Source: Persicaria tinctoria
Taxonomy: Eukaryota > Streptophyta > Magnoliopsida > Caryophyllales > Polygonaceae
Reading direction: 5' to 3'
Length of the DNA: 64,000 nt
NCBI GenBank assembly: GCA_037127255.1
Contig: JBANSL010000003.1
Coordinates: forward strand, 21,021,314-21,085,313
Shown: one piece after another, positions 43,206-55,023 of the stretch
Numbering within the stretch: the first letter of the stretch is position 1
Layout of the letters: each line of letters begins with the position of its first letter
Notes under the pieces: model-generated
Told to the model about the DNA's origin: nothing
Seen by the model: the letters and a program-made list of their open reading frames with translations, nothing else
The model's database searches: none
Translations under genes and position numbers: made by a program

Positions 43206-44772
43206 GATTTCGCATATCTAAATCGGAATTGTTGAACGTCGGGTTGAAATTGGAGCAAGCAGTTTGCATATTTTTATCGATTTGGTCACACTGAACTTGA
43301 AGTATTTACGTTCTTTCATCTTCCCAGGTCTCAATTTCCCTCAACGGTGATGCACTGGAGTTGTGAGATTTCTGCCGTCTCATTCATGCCCTTTTTCTGC
43401 ATAAATTGAATCGGTTTGAGTGATTTGCTTTTGTTGGAAGGAATTAGGGTTTCTGTACGGTATAACTGCTAAACCGCTTTGCAGTTTTAGTTTGGATGAA
43501 GATGCTTCTTGTCGCTGCTTCTATGGATGAGCACGCTGCTATGGAGATCGAAAATGAGGGAAGACGATGGTGAATCCCTGAATTTTCCTCTCTCTGCCAT
43601 GTCTCCTACTTTGCTTATGTTTTTTTTCGACACCTTTTGATCGAATCTATGTCATCACCTTAAGGATTCAAAATTTGTCGATTTTTGTTTGAATTGGATT
43701 CATTTTGTTCAGGTTCGGAAGAAGACGTGCAAGAGAGGGTGAGCCCATGGGATCAGGTGGTGTTTGAGTACTTGAAATTCACCAAGAGGTACTTAGTGTT
43801 TCAGTAGCCAAATTGTGTTTGATAGATTTAGGGTTTCCATTTGTTGATTCTGAATTTGGGTGTCGTTCTTCACCAACTGCTCAATTCCATGTTCAATTTA
43901 GATTCGAGTACCTTTTCGATTTCAGGTTCGATCTGTTGTTTGATTAGTTAAACTAAACCCCAGATAGTTACTGTTTGAGGAATGTTCGATCATCATTTTT
44001 TGCTTGCTTTTGCTGTTCGGTTTTTCTGAAATTTCCTTTTCGATTTGCTTTTGTTGTTCGCTTGCTTCTGATATTCGAAATTTTCTGTTCGATTTATTGT
44101 TCTGAAATTGCTTATTCCAAATTACTAATAGATTTTCTGAAATTGCAAATCGATCATCATTGCACAACAATATGATTTCCTCTTTTTTGTTTTTGGTTTC
44201 TCAAGGCCCTTCCCTTTTCATTTTGTTTGAAGATGATTTGTACACATGCTTGGATCAGTACATATATTATTTATTTTTCTGCGGATATTCTGCCGTGTAC
44301 ATCTCTATGATCATAGGATCCTTCCAATCTTCCGCAATCGAAGTAAACCATAGGTCCGTACTTCTCTGCCTTTGTCTCTTCTTTTCTGTAGAGCCTATTA
44401 ATATTTCAACAAAAGGGGTCTGCACACCCTCAAGAGATTTGTGGTTAGCTTTTGAGAATTGGTGTTTGTTGATGTTCTAGAAATTACAAGCCAATTTTGT
44501 GTCTCGAGAAATTACAAGCTAATTTTGCAAATCTATAACTGCGTCACTGTTTCCTTGCCATTAAGGGGGAATGCCTGAATCTGATTTACCTTATCTATCT
44601 AATCGTCTTTGAAACTTTTGATAGTTGTAAGATTCTCAATTATTATCACCTCAAATGGGTTCTAATCTGGCTAATGCAGTTAAGGAAGTAATGAAATTTC
44701 TGAATCGAACTTTTGAAGATGAATTAAATTTTTCGGGACATTGTCTGATTGTACTCGATATTCTGTATGCAG

Positions 44773-45176
44773 GTTTCAATAGGGAATGTACCTGCATCCT
44801 CTCAGCCCCCTGCTTCAGGTGTGGTATCAACAAAGGTTTCTTCTAGCCCAACTTTGATTTATACGCATCTCCCGTCGTTTAGCTGGGATCAAGACAATGA
44901 AAAAGTCAAGGTATTACCATTGTTCATATGGAAGTAACATTTCACTAATGCTTAATCACGATTGCATTTATTCCTCAAGAACAAATAGTGAGTTGATTTT
45001 GGATCAGAAGCTTCCTGCTTTTCTGTAATCTGGGTAGTGCACTGCATACCTAATGACAATCTTTCTCTTTTGGATTGCTCGTATACTTTCTGTTGTGTAG
45101 ATATACATATCTCTTGAGGGTGTACAGGAGGAGAAAGTAGAAAATTTGTTAGATTCGTATCTACAAAAGGGGCCTT
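44773..45176 (+). pseudogene. CacyBP/SIP-like (calcyclin-binding protein) gene fragment, two exons
   Basis: An exon-like block at 44773-44908, bounded by TTCTGTATGCAG and GTATTACC, encodes a Pro/Ser-rich linker followed by YTHLPSFSWDQDNEKVK, the start of the CS domain of plant calcyclin-binding protein (Siah-interacting protein, a ubiquitin-ligase adaptor). The next block starts after TTGTGTAG at 45101 and continues in phase with IYISLEGV, then drifts away from the family and stops at 45172-45174. The N-terminal domain exons, most of the CS domain and the SGS domain are not found nearby. It is therefore a gene fragment, either captured by a transposon or left by a duplication. Confidence 0.72.
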
Positions 45177-45369
45177 AATCGATGGAGCAGCTGATCCGTC
45201 TCCAGAGCAGCTGGAGAATGGCATTGGGAGTTGCCTCGGAGTCATTGTAGTTGTAAAAGAAGTGCCTAGCAGATCAGGGAAATTGAGAAGTTTGTATTTA
45301 TGTCATCCTATTTTTCAGGTCCATGGAAAAAGAAGTGTCTGGTGGATGGGGAATGGTGACACGGTCCTA
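45177..45369. other. Open but unassigned stretch after the CacyBP fragment
   Basis: A plus-strand frame containing GAADPSPEQLENGIGSCLGV is open for about 60 residues but matches nothing I recognise. Possibly another captured fragment. Confidence 0.3.
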
Positions 45370-45835
45370 TTTCACAGATTTTATATTTACAGATTATAGC
45401 AAATTACAATACAGATTTTAGATTTATAGATTAGAGATTACAGCAAACATTTAGTAAATATTCATATTATAGATTTTAGTTTACAGATTACAGAATTCAG
45501 TTTATAGTTTACAGATTTTAGCAATTTTCAGTACAGATTTCAGATTTATATCTTAATTCCGATTTCAGTACAGATTTCAGATCTCAATTCAGATTTCAGA
45601 TTTATATCTCAGTTTATAGTTTACAGATTTCAGCAATTTTCAGTACAGATTTCAGATTTATATCTCAACTAAGATTTCAGTTTTAGATTTCAGTACAGAT
45701 TCCAGTTTTTAGATTTCAGTTTCAGATTTCAGTACAGATTTCATATTACAAGTTTATGTTTATACTCCGTAGATTACAACAAATATTTAACAAATATATT
45801 CAGATTATAGATTTCAGTTTTAGATTAGAGCACAC
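45370..45835. repeat. Degenerate minisatellite of CAGATTT(C/T)AGATTTA words
   Basis: TACAGATTTCAGATTTATAT-like words are repeated through about 460 bases with variable spacing and partial higher-order copies (for example AGTTTATAGTTTACAGATTT twice). Low-complexity, non-coding. Confidence 0.85.
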
Positions 45836-46126
45836 ATTGTCCCACATTCCCACCTTTCTCAAACAAAGTACTAATCAAACATGAGCCTAACAATTCTGGC
45901 AGGACAAAAATGTCTTCCATGTATGGAGATGTTTTTTTTTTATTTTAAAAAAGGGTGTTATATGTTGTTCGCTTTAACTTTGAACTAACAAAATGAAAGT
46001 TTTTAAAGATTTTACAAATGTTTTGTTGTGAATTAGAATCATGTTTTGCTGTGAATTAAAATTCCAGTGCTCTATATGTTGCTTTAATAGACCACTTAGT
46101 GTATGTTGAATACGTCTGTTTGATAT

Positions 46127-46212
46127 CCACCCCCTTATACTTATTATTTTAGAAGCAGTCTCTTTGTAAAAGAAGGAGCCACGTGTCATCTTTGAGCAAA
46201 ATTAAAAACAAA
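46127..46212 (+). repeat. Direct repeat copy 2
   Basis: Partner of 42715-42800 (CCCCCTTATACTTATTATTT, then GAGCCACGTGTC). It also precedes a leader-like CT-rich stretch. Confidence 0.65.
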
Positions 46213-47530
46213 AACTTTCAACCTTCTCTCCCCCACGTTCTCTCCATTCAACTGCCTACCCCTCTTGGTTGAGATTTGGGTGGTGGAGGGGCGAGTGCTT
46301 TTCAACAAAGACTCCATATGGACAAAATCTTTCAATCTCGGGATAGATGTTTCAAGCAAAGAGAAAACATTGAGAGATTTGCCAAATTCAGGATTACGGG
46401 AGATTTGAGATCATCAAAATTCATGAGATTTGTGGGTTCTTGCTTTGAAATATACGGAGATTGCAAGAAGATTTAGGAAGAATTTTGAAGATCTATATTT
46501 TGGGCAGCGGGTGTTACTGTTTAGGGTTTGTGTTGGGTTGAGCATAGGTGGGGATAGTGAATTTGAGGACGAAATCCACATCAGAACCGACGACGGAGGG
46601 GGCAACGATTTAGTGGAGGTCTTGAAGGTCGATTGCTGGGAAACTCGTGGAGGAGGCGGAGTCTTGGTGGAGGAGGAAGTTACCGGAGTGAAAGCGCTCA
46701 CAGAAGGCGGTGAGGAGTCCACACGAGGAGTTTCTTTAATATACTCTTTCTCCCCCTCCACGTTTCTATTCAACTGGCTTCAAGTCCTAACCCTAAAAAT
46801 TAATTAACTACTTTTGAACATGCGATATCTTTCTCGCTCTCCATCTCCCTCATACGGTATCTTTCTCCTCTCTAATTCTCAATAGTTTCACTTCTCAAGC
46901 GGTTTCGATTTCCTCCTCGTGTTCTCCATATCTTGAATCGTGGGTACCTAATTTTTTATTCTGAACTGTAGGATGGTAGCGCCAGATTTGCGAGGGAGCA
47001 GGGGGCGTCGCTCGGAGAAGAGGGCGGAGGAATTCAAGGCATCGATATCCTGACAGCGAAAACCTCGAAGCCAATGGAGATGAAGCAGTTCTCATTGTTG
47101 CGATCATCGACGAGGTAATCCTCCATCGACGATCAAATGCCAACGCCCAATCCGTCGCCGAAGAAGAAGCCTAATCAGCCAGGAATGCCAAGTAGTGACT
47201 ACGCCTTCGAGTTCTCATCCATGGTAACTTCTTTTTTTTTTATTTCAATCGGCAATTTGGGGAATTCATCTTATTTTTTAGGCATATCTAATATCAGCTA
47301 TGGTTTGATACAATTTCATTTTGTCATGCACTTTAGGTGTTTGATGAAATGTCATCTAAAGAATATTTTGTCAAGAATTTCAGATTCCTCATCCTTACCC
47401 ATGTGTGTTGTATTGATACAGTTTGTGATTCGACGCTGATTTGTGCACCAATAATGGCGGATTCCATCGATTAGATGCTCACTCTGGTGTGCGGCGCGAA
47501 GGAGTAAGGCTCATTGTTTAATATCGATCG
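46213..47530 (+). other. Gene-like fragments, unassigned
   Basis: Plus-strand frames at 46430-46807 (125 codons, acidic and Gly-rich, no family recognised) and near 46978-47230 (short frames with donor-like GTAACTTC after CATCCATG) look like pieces of a gene with CT-rich leaders. No start-to-stop model holds together. Possibly the second of two related fragment-bearing units that each begin with the direct repeat. Confidence 0.3.
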
Positions 47531-48029
47531 TTTTATCTCAGCACGTTTCACAACAATGGTGTGAAATAGTTAATGGTCATAAAACGCATTTTTAATATCT
47601 AATACATTATGAATATAAAAACCTACAAATTTGTTGTCGTTAGGTTACATTTGGAATATATGGACTCCCATGGTAACATGTCGGTTGCCGCACCTTAAAA
47701 CCATCACAATGATGAATCCATAGTTTTATCTCAGCACGTTTCACAACAATGGTGTGAAATAGTTAATGGTTATAAAACACATTTTTTAATATCTAATACA
47801 TTATGAATATAAAAACCTACAAATTTGTTGTCGTTAGGTTACATTTGGAATATATGGACTCCCATGGTAACATGTCGGTTGCCGCACCTTAAAACCATCA
47901 CAATGATGAATCCATAGTTTTATCTCAGCACGTTTCACAACAATGGTGTGAAATAGTTAATGGCCATGAAACACATTTTTTAATATCTAATACATTATGA
48001 ATATAAAAACCTACAAATTTATTGCGGTG
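47531..48029. repeat. 193/194-bp tandem repeat, about 2.6 copies
   Basis: Units start TTTTATCTCAGCACGTTTCA at 47531, 47724 and 47918. Copies 1 and 2 are almost identical (a T insertion and a few substitutions), and copy 3 breaks off after ACCTACAAATTTATTG. The unit contains TAAAACCATCACAATGATG at its right end. The size is in the range of satellite monomers but the array is tiny. It may be an internal tandem block of a larger element. Confidence 0.93.
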
Positions 48030-48648
48030 GGGTTTTGTAATAACTACAAGGGAACTTTTGTGAAAAGCAATATATATAAAATAAAAAAATATGTATATAA
48101 TTTTTTGTGTGTGTGTATATAGTGGAACTTTTGTGATAATTAGAAACAGAATGTAGATTGAATAAGAAATTCCGCATAGCTCACTTGGTTATTTCAAAGG
48201 GAAGGAAAGTGTGGCTAGAACTAGAACCCGAGTCAAATCTCCATCACATCCCGATTTAATTTGACGTGTCGAATATTTTGTACTTAATATGTCAAACTCG
48301 ACCGAAAATATTATGAAAACACCCGAATAAGGTTCGGGAAAAGTACTAGTTTGGTTTATGATTAAAAAGTTGGAAGACATTTATTTAGGAAAAGACACGT
48401 ATACATGTTGAAACCAAACAAAAGTGTACAAATTTTATGCCGACAACTAAGATCCGTTTTGTCTAATTAATTGTAACCAATCTTGATTTTTAGCGCATGG
48501 AGATTCGTTAACAGAAGTTTAGATCGATCTCATTACCGTAACAAGTTGTTTATTTGTTTGTTAGTGTCATATGGGAAAATACAAGTATTTGTTCATCACA
48601 CCACCACTTCTTAATTTGTTTGATCCCCAAAAAAAAAAAACGCTTCTT
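48030..48648. other. AT-rich sequence, nothing assigned
   Basis: No ORF, RNA or element ends recognised. A poly-A stretch at 48630-48640 lies just left of the LINE-type insertion. Confidence 0.5.
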
Positions 48649-48664
48649 AATTTACATTTTCATT

Positions 48665-49950
48665 TTTTTTTTTTAAGCAAGATAATAAATTCAGTTCTCT
48701 AGACAAGCCTAGAGAAACCGAGAGACCGGACAAGTTGATGGATGGACTAACCATCATGTACAACAGAAGCAAAAACTGAAGCAAATGACATAAATAAATA
48801 ACAGAAGCAAATGACAGAAAGTAAAAACAAGGAACGTACAAGCTATTCTACACTGCGCAACACAAGCTAAAGAAGAACGAAACGACCGGCCAAAGGGACA
48901 ACGCACACAACGAACTCTGGGGACCAGCGGACACCTCAGATTATGGACTTGAAGAGCCTTCAGATGTCAATCGCACGTCCACGACGTCATCGAATATGAC
49001 ACATCACTCAACGCTCACAAGAAGCCTGCAACACAACAAGAATAGCACAATACACTAACCCGCAGACCAAAAATCCAGCCAAATCATTGCCAAAACAAAT
49101 CCCAAAAAACCCAACTCACACCCTCAAGGACGATAACTAGATCGTAAGGCAACCACAAGGAAAACCAAAATAGAGGAAACATATAAGACGGGACAAGAAT
49201 AAATAAACAACAACAATACACAGGCTAAGAAACCAGAGAGCGGTTAGAAAACGAACCAATAAAGCTCACAAACCCCAAATCTCCCTAAAAGTCGATCAAC
49301 CAAAAGGGTAACCAACAACGTTAAAAAACGCTTAACTAATACTAGCGTTTAAACAACGCTAAACACCAAGGCGGTGTACACAAGAGGCGGTGAACGGGGA
49401 ATGGACCACCGCAAGTGACGCGGGTCGCCTGCCCCGGCCAACACAAGGGCCACCGACGGATGGACCGAGGGTTAAGCAGGAGTAGAAGCTGACGACGGTT
49501 GGACTAGGAGGAGCCGAGAGCAATCGAACGACCGGTTAGGGTCGATGAGATGGTGTTGGCCGGCCTGGAATGAGAAGGTCGGGAACGGGCTGCTAGGCTC
49601 GAGGACCTTGAGGTCAGTTGGTGAAGACGACGATGGATGGATTGGTGGTCACCGTTGCTTGCGGCGAGGGGGCGGTGGCGAGCCGAGGACGAAGGCGGAA
49701 CCAAGGATGGGTGACGGAGAGCCAAGGTAGGTACCGGCGTTTGGTGGAGACCGGTGGGATGTGGGCAAAGGTGCTGTGGCAGGGCGGCGTTGGGTGGAAA
49801 TCGGTGGGATTGAGGCCAAAGATGGCTGCTGGGCAAAGTTTGGTGGAGGCCGAAGGAGGGCGGTGGCAAACGCTCTCAAACGAGAGCGTTTAGGGTTTTT
49901 TAGCTTAGCGGCCTTTTTGTTTTTATCATGTTACCTACTAAATGATACTC
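48665..49950 (-). mobile_element. ORF-less LINE-derived retroposon with 16-bp target duplication
   Basis: A perfect 16-bp duplication AATTTACATTTTCATT (48649-48664 and 49951-49966) brackets the insert. On the minus strand it begins at 49950 and ends in a poly-A tail (poly-T at 48665-48674). The 5' part (49400-49900) is GC-rich with AAACCCTAAACGCTCTCG followed by a short hairpin. The 3' part has a LINE-like tail shared with 60930-61105. No reverse transcriptase is encoded. The frames in the GC-rich part are compositionally biased and not convincing. This looks like LINE 5' and 3' ends joined by an internal deletion, or a SINE-like passenger mobilised by a LINE. Confidence 0.85.
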
Positions 49951-50079
49951 AATTTACATTTTCATTCAATCTCATCATCTCGTCACCATCTTCAATTTTT
50001 GTAGGTGTATATATTTTTTTTATTAAAATATGAAGGTTTTAGTTCGATAAGTTAAAATCAATACTCTCTTCGGGACTAT

Positions 50080-50381
50080 TGAGATCCTAACATTTTACAT
50101 ATTTGCAGTTTATGTCCTTTATGAATTTCTTAGCAACATAATATCCTCTTGGATCACTAACTAGCTGTCATTGTTTTGTCTATTAGTACTATTTAAATCG
50201 AACATTTCTGTTTTCTTGGTATGAGAGAACGAAGGGCTGCTATGGCAGAAAATCCTAAATAACCATTTCTAAATCCTTCTATGCTCAAGAATGAGCTTGC
50301 TATTTTCATAAGTTTGATACTTGCCGCTTGATCTCGATTGTTTGTTGAGCATAGATCTAGCATTAAAGCTAGATTTTTACA
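50080..50381 (+). repeat. Left LTR of the old copia element (302 bp)
   Basis: TGAGATCC...TTTTTACA, directly followed by the primer-binding site. Confidence 0.92.
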
Positions 50382-50393
50382 TGGTATCAGAGC
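50382..50393 (+). promoter_or_regulatory. Primer-binding site, initiator tRNA-Met type
   Basis: TGGTATCAGAGC immediately after the left LTR. Confidence 0.93.
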
Positions 50394-50451
50394 TGTAAGG
50401 TTCTTTGAATAATATTTTTTTCCGCTAAACACTTTGAGAAAGCTTCTATCA

Positions 50452-53400
50452 TGGTTGATCAGAACCATGTGCACAACAACTTCGGCAATTAGGAAAACCA
50501 AGGTAATTTTGCCGATCCTCTGTTCTTAGCAAACTTTGACCATCCAGGGTCACAACTTATTACAAGTACTTTTGATGGCTTGAACTATCTACCATGGATG
50601 AGAGGTGTTATTATGGCACTGGGGGCTAAGCACAAACTTGGTTTCATAGACGGAACATGTGTGAAACCAGATGGAAATGATTTTGTTGAGGTTCAAAGAT
50701 GGATAAGAGCTGATTTCATGGTTAGGTGTTGGTTTCTCAACCCCATGACTAGTTCAATAAAAGGAGAGTTTCATTTTTATGGATTCTACTAAGCAGTTGT
50801 AGGATGAAATCTCTGAGAGATATGGTCAATCTTATGGGCCATTGATTTATCAGTTGAAAAAGAAATTGAGTGGTATAATGCAGCAGGGTTTAGGTGTTGC
50901 TAATTACTTCAACAAATTGAAGAAGATATGGGATCAACTTCAAGTGCTAGAGAGCATTCGAGTATGCACTTCTGGAGGAATCTCACATTGCAGATGTGAG
51001 CTGCAGAGAAAGATGAATGAGGCTGAGATGAGGAACAAGCTTATGCAGTTTCTGATGGGAATGAATGAGTATTATGAAGGTATGAGAAATCAAATTCTCT
51101 CCACATACCCCATACCAAACATCAACAAGGCCTATTACTTGATTACTTAAATTGAGTCTCATAAAGGTGGAGGAAGCACTACTGGGAATCCTCAAGATTC
51201 CAGTGTTATGGTTGCTAGCTAGCAGACCAATGAATCGGCCATATTCAAAGGGATACAATCAGAACTCTTCTTACTCTAGAAATCAAGAGAATGTGGTGGA
51301 TATCAGGATAAAAGGGATACCAAAAGGGAGTATCAGGGACGGATGGATAAAGCAGAGAAGGCCAAGCTTAAATACTCTTACCGTCATGAGAGGACATTTG
51401 GTTGAGCGGTGCTTCAAGATTCATAGCTATCCAGAATGGTTTCAAGGACCCAGGGATCCTGTCAAAGGATCTGCTAACTCAGGAGGAATGCAAGAGCAAG
51501 AGAGTACCATTGATGAAGATAGATCTCATAACAAAGCTGATGATGGAAGAGTTGATAAAGCTCTTGTGAATGTTGTATGTCATGGAGTTTTCAAGGCAAT
51601 GAGAGGGAAAGCCACATCTGAGGGTCCTTCAAATGCTAATTTGGCAGGTATGTTCTTCCTATCTACTGTGAATTCTGTAGATAAAATGGAGAGTAGTATA
51701 GAATGGATAGTTGATACTAGCGCCAATGACCACATGGTTGATGATGAATCATTGTTACATGACAAAGTAAGGTTGAGTAGTCCTGTCTTTATTGGATTAC
51801 CAGTTGGTCACATTGTTATGGTGAACATATCCGGGAAAGTCCAGTCATATGATCGGATTGTGTTGTATAATGTACTGTATGTACCAGGTTTCAAGCACAA
51901 GTTGTTATATGTTGGGAGAATTGTTGAAAGAACTGGTTTGAGAGCAATTTTTTATTTACATGGTTACACTTTTCAGGGCCATGGATGTGAAGAAGTGATC
52001 ATGAGAGGGATACAGAAGGATGGACTCTACAAAATTCCCCATGTGTTGTCAAGAAGATCAGACAATAAAGAGGATCAACAGGCTTTGAAATTGATTCCTT
52101 CAGTTTTTGCTTCCGCTATACTAGATTTGCATATTCATCATGCTAGGCTTGGGCATACTTCTATAGCTAAGCTGAAACATGTAGAGTTTTTGAAGAATGT
52201 TGTCGAGAATTATATGTTTTGTGAAACCTGCAGCTTGGCTAAACACCATAAGTTATCTTTTGAATCAATCAATTTCATGGCCAAAGGCCTTTTTGATCTC
52301 GTGCATATAGATTTATGGGGACCTTATTAGGTTTTAAGTGCCACATGAGCAAGATACTTCTTAACAGTTGTTGATGATCACGGTAGAGTCAGGGTCACAT
52401 GGAACTACCTTCTTAAGGAGAAGACAGAGGTATATAGAACTATCAGTTCATTTCTTTCATATGTGAAGACACAATTTGTAAGGAGAGTGAAATGCATTTG
52501 AAGTGATAATATGACTGAGATTGTGAATCAGGGATGTACTGAGTTGTTTGGAGAAAATGGAGTGATACACCAGAGGAGTGCTCCGTATACTCCTTAGCAA
52601 AATGGGAGTGTTGAAAGGAAGCATAGACACCTAGTTGAAATGGCTGGAGCAATGAAGATTCATGCCAGCTTACCTTGACATATTGGAGTGAATGCATACT
52701 TGCAGCAACTCATGTGATCAACAAATTACCTACTGTAATACTTGGCTGGAAGACTCCATTTGAAGTGTTGTTTGGAAGGAAACCATCATATGATGAATCG
52801 AGGGTTGTAGGATGCATGTGCTTTGCACCTACTCAGCACACGATCAGAGATAAATTTGATGCAAAGAGGAGGAAGTGTGTTTTCTTAAGCTACCCTCATG
52901 GACAGAATGCATACAGATTGCTTGACTGTCAAAGTGGAAAGGTATTTGTGAGCAGAGATGTTGTTTTTCATGAGGGCAGATTTTCTTTTAAGGATGATGC
53001 TAATGAAGATGATGAGATGAATACAGAAAGCCATCCAAACTTGCCACGTGTTAATCCAGTAAGTGACTATGAAGAGTAGGAAGCTCAATTCAGGAATGAT
53101 AATCCACTTCCTGCTCTAAGCCAAACAGATTCCTTTAACCTTCCATCACCATAAAATGCCCCTTCTTCTCCTTGGAGATCACCAACACTAGAAAGCATAA
53201 ACCAAGCCCCCATCTTGAACCATGATGATTTTTTCCCCTTGAGGAGATCATCTAGACAAACACAAAGCAATCAAGACTTAGAGATTTCATATGTCCCACA
53301 ATAACATCAGACTCTAGCCAACTTTCATCATCCTCCCTTGCTAGTGTCCTAGGAGATATGTCCCAGCACTTTGAGGACTTTGTCACATCCTTTGTGAATA

Positions 53401-54727
53401 TGGCAACCATCCCTGAACCTAGCACTTAAAAACAAGTTGTGAAGGATAACCTATGGCAAAAAGCCATGAACAAAGAGCTCACAGCTCTTGAAGGAAATCA
53501 AACCTGGATTATGACAGAGCTACCACCTAATCATAAAGCAATTGGATGCAAGTGGGTGTATAAGATAGATAGAGCAGATGGGTCAGTTGAGAGATACAAG
53601 GCCAGACTTGTTGCAAAAAGATATAATCAAGTGGAAGGGAAATACTACAAACATACCTTCTCACCAATGGCAAAACTAGCCACAATGAGACTAATTTTTT
53701 TCAATAGCTGCAAAGAAGGATTGATCAGTTTTTCAACTGGACGCCTATAATGCTTTCTTACATGAAAGCCTATAGGAGGATGTGTACATGACTACTCCAG
53801 AAGGATATGATGCTAAGTCAGGTCAAGTGTGCAAATTGAGGAAGTCACTATATGGCCTGAAGCAAGCATCTAGACAATGGAATACAAAATTGTCTCAATT
53901 CATGATCTCTCTTGGCTATGCTTAGGCAAAGAATTATTACTCCTTGTTTATCAAATAAGTTCCTAAAGGACAAGTTGTGTCATTGGTGTATGTGGATGAT
54001 TTATTACTTATATGTGATGATATTGATGAAATAAACTCTATTAAATCAGCTTTGCATCAGGCATACACTATCAAGGGTCTTGGTGTAGCCAGGTATTTTT
54101 GGGGGCTAGAAATCACAAGATCAGCAGCTGGAATATCACTTCATCAAAGGAAATACATCCTTGACATCATAGAAGATTGTGGGATGATAGGCTATAAGCC
54201 AAGTGGGTTCCCCATGCCTAAGGGTTTGAAATTGTCTCCAGAGATTGGGAATCCTCTTCCAGATCCTGAGAGATACAGAAGATTGATAGAAAGGCTCTTG
54301 TTTCTAAATTTGACAAGACCTGACCTATCTTATGCCATACAACACTTGAGTCAATTCATGAGTAGTCCCAAGGAACCTCATATGGATGCAGCCATGCATG
54401 TTGTCAGATACTTAATTGGCACACACTATTGGCTTGAGATTGTTTTACAAAAGAGAGACAAATTTCAATGCCATGGGATATTGTGATGCAGATTGGGGAG
54501 CATGTGCTTACAGTGCTACATCACTCACTAGGTACTACATTTATCTTAGAAGCTCACTTGTTTCATGGAAGACAAAGAAATAGCAAACTGTCTCAAAATC
54601 TTCAGCTAAATCCGTACTAGATTACAAATTGCAAATGCATGTTATGACTAACCCCCTTGGAGAAGATCATCTCAAGCAGTTCATATGCAAGTTAGGACTT
54701 GTCAATCCTCTCCCAAGTCCAACTTGA
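50452..54727 (+). pseudogene. Copia gag-pol, multiply interrupted
   Basis: Order and landmarks: Gag start with an early TAG (MVDQNHVHNNFGN then stop), STFDGLNYLPWMRGV and ALGAKHKLGFIDG (about 50565-50655), a zinc-knuckle remnant GHLVERCFKIHSYPEWF (about 51400), protease WIVDTSANDHM (about 51706-51738, DTSA in place of DTGA), integrase HARLGHTSIAKLKH and CETCSLAKHHKLSF (52138-52270), integrase core pieces with VDDHGR and GSVERKHRHL (about 52370-52632), and RT from KAMNKELTALEGNQTW (53460) through SLVYVDDLLLICDD (53977-54020). RNase H begins DADWGACAYSATS (about 54487-54525). Many stops and frameshifts, including TAG for Gln codons, show an inactive copy. Frames were not rejoined. Confidence 0.92.
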
Positions 54728-54738
54728 GGAGGGGGTAT

Positions 54739-55023
54739 TGAGATCCTAGCATATTTGCAGTTTATGTCCTTTATTAATTTCTTAGCAAAATGATGTCCTC
54801 ATGGATCACTAGCTAGTTGTCATTGTTTTGCCTGTTAGCACTATTTAAATCGAACATTTTTGTTTTCTTGGTATGGAGAATAAAGGGTTGCTATGGCAGA
54901 AAACCCTAAATAACCATTTCCAAATCCTCCTATGCTCATGAATGAGCTTACTATTTTCATCAGCTTAATGCTTGCCGCTTGATCTTGATTGAGCGGATCT
55001 AGCATTAAAGCTAGATTTTTACG
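54739..55023 (+). repeat. Right LTR of the old copia element (285 bp)
   Basis: Homologous to 50080-50381 with about a tenth of positions changed and two short deletions. Confidence 0.9.

Larger units (their letters stand above)
50080..55023 (+). mobile_element. Old, decayed Ty1/copia element
   Basis: LTRs at 50080-50381 and 54739-55023 start TGAGATCCTA and end ATTTTTAC(A/G). Primer site TGGTATCAGAGC (50382-50393) and polypurine GAGGAGGGGG (54727-54735) are in the expected places. By eye the LTRs differ at roughly 10 percent of positions plus small indels, so the insertion is old. No matching target duplication was found (ACTAT left, ATAAC right). Confidence 0.92.

Noticed and set aside
49504..49893. 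Overlapping frames in the GC-rich part of the LINE-derived insert
   Set aside because: They are Pro/His/Ser- or Gly/Arg-biased on both strands at once, the mark of GC-rich leader sequence and not a protein.
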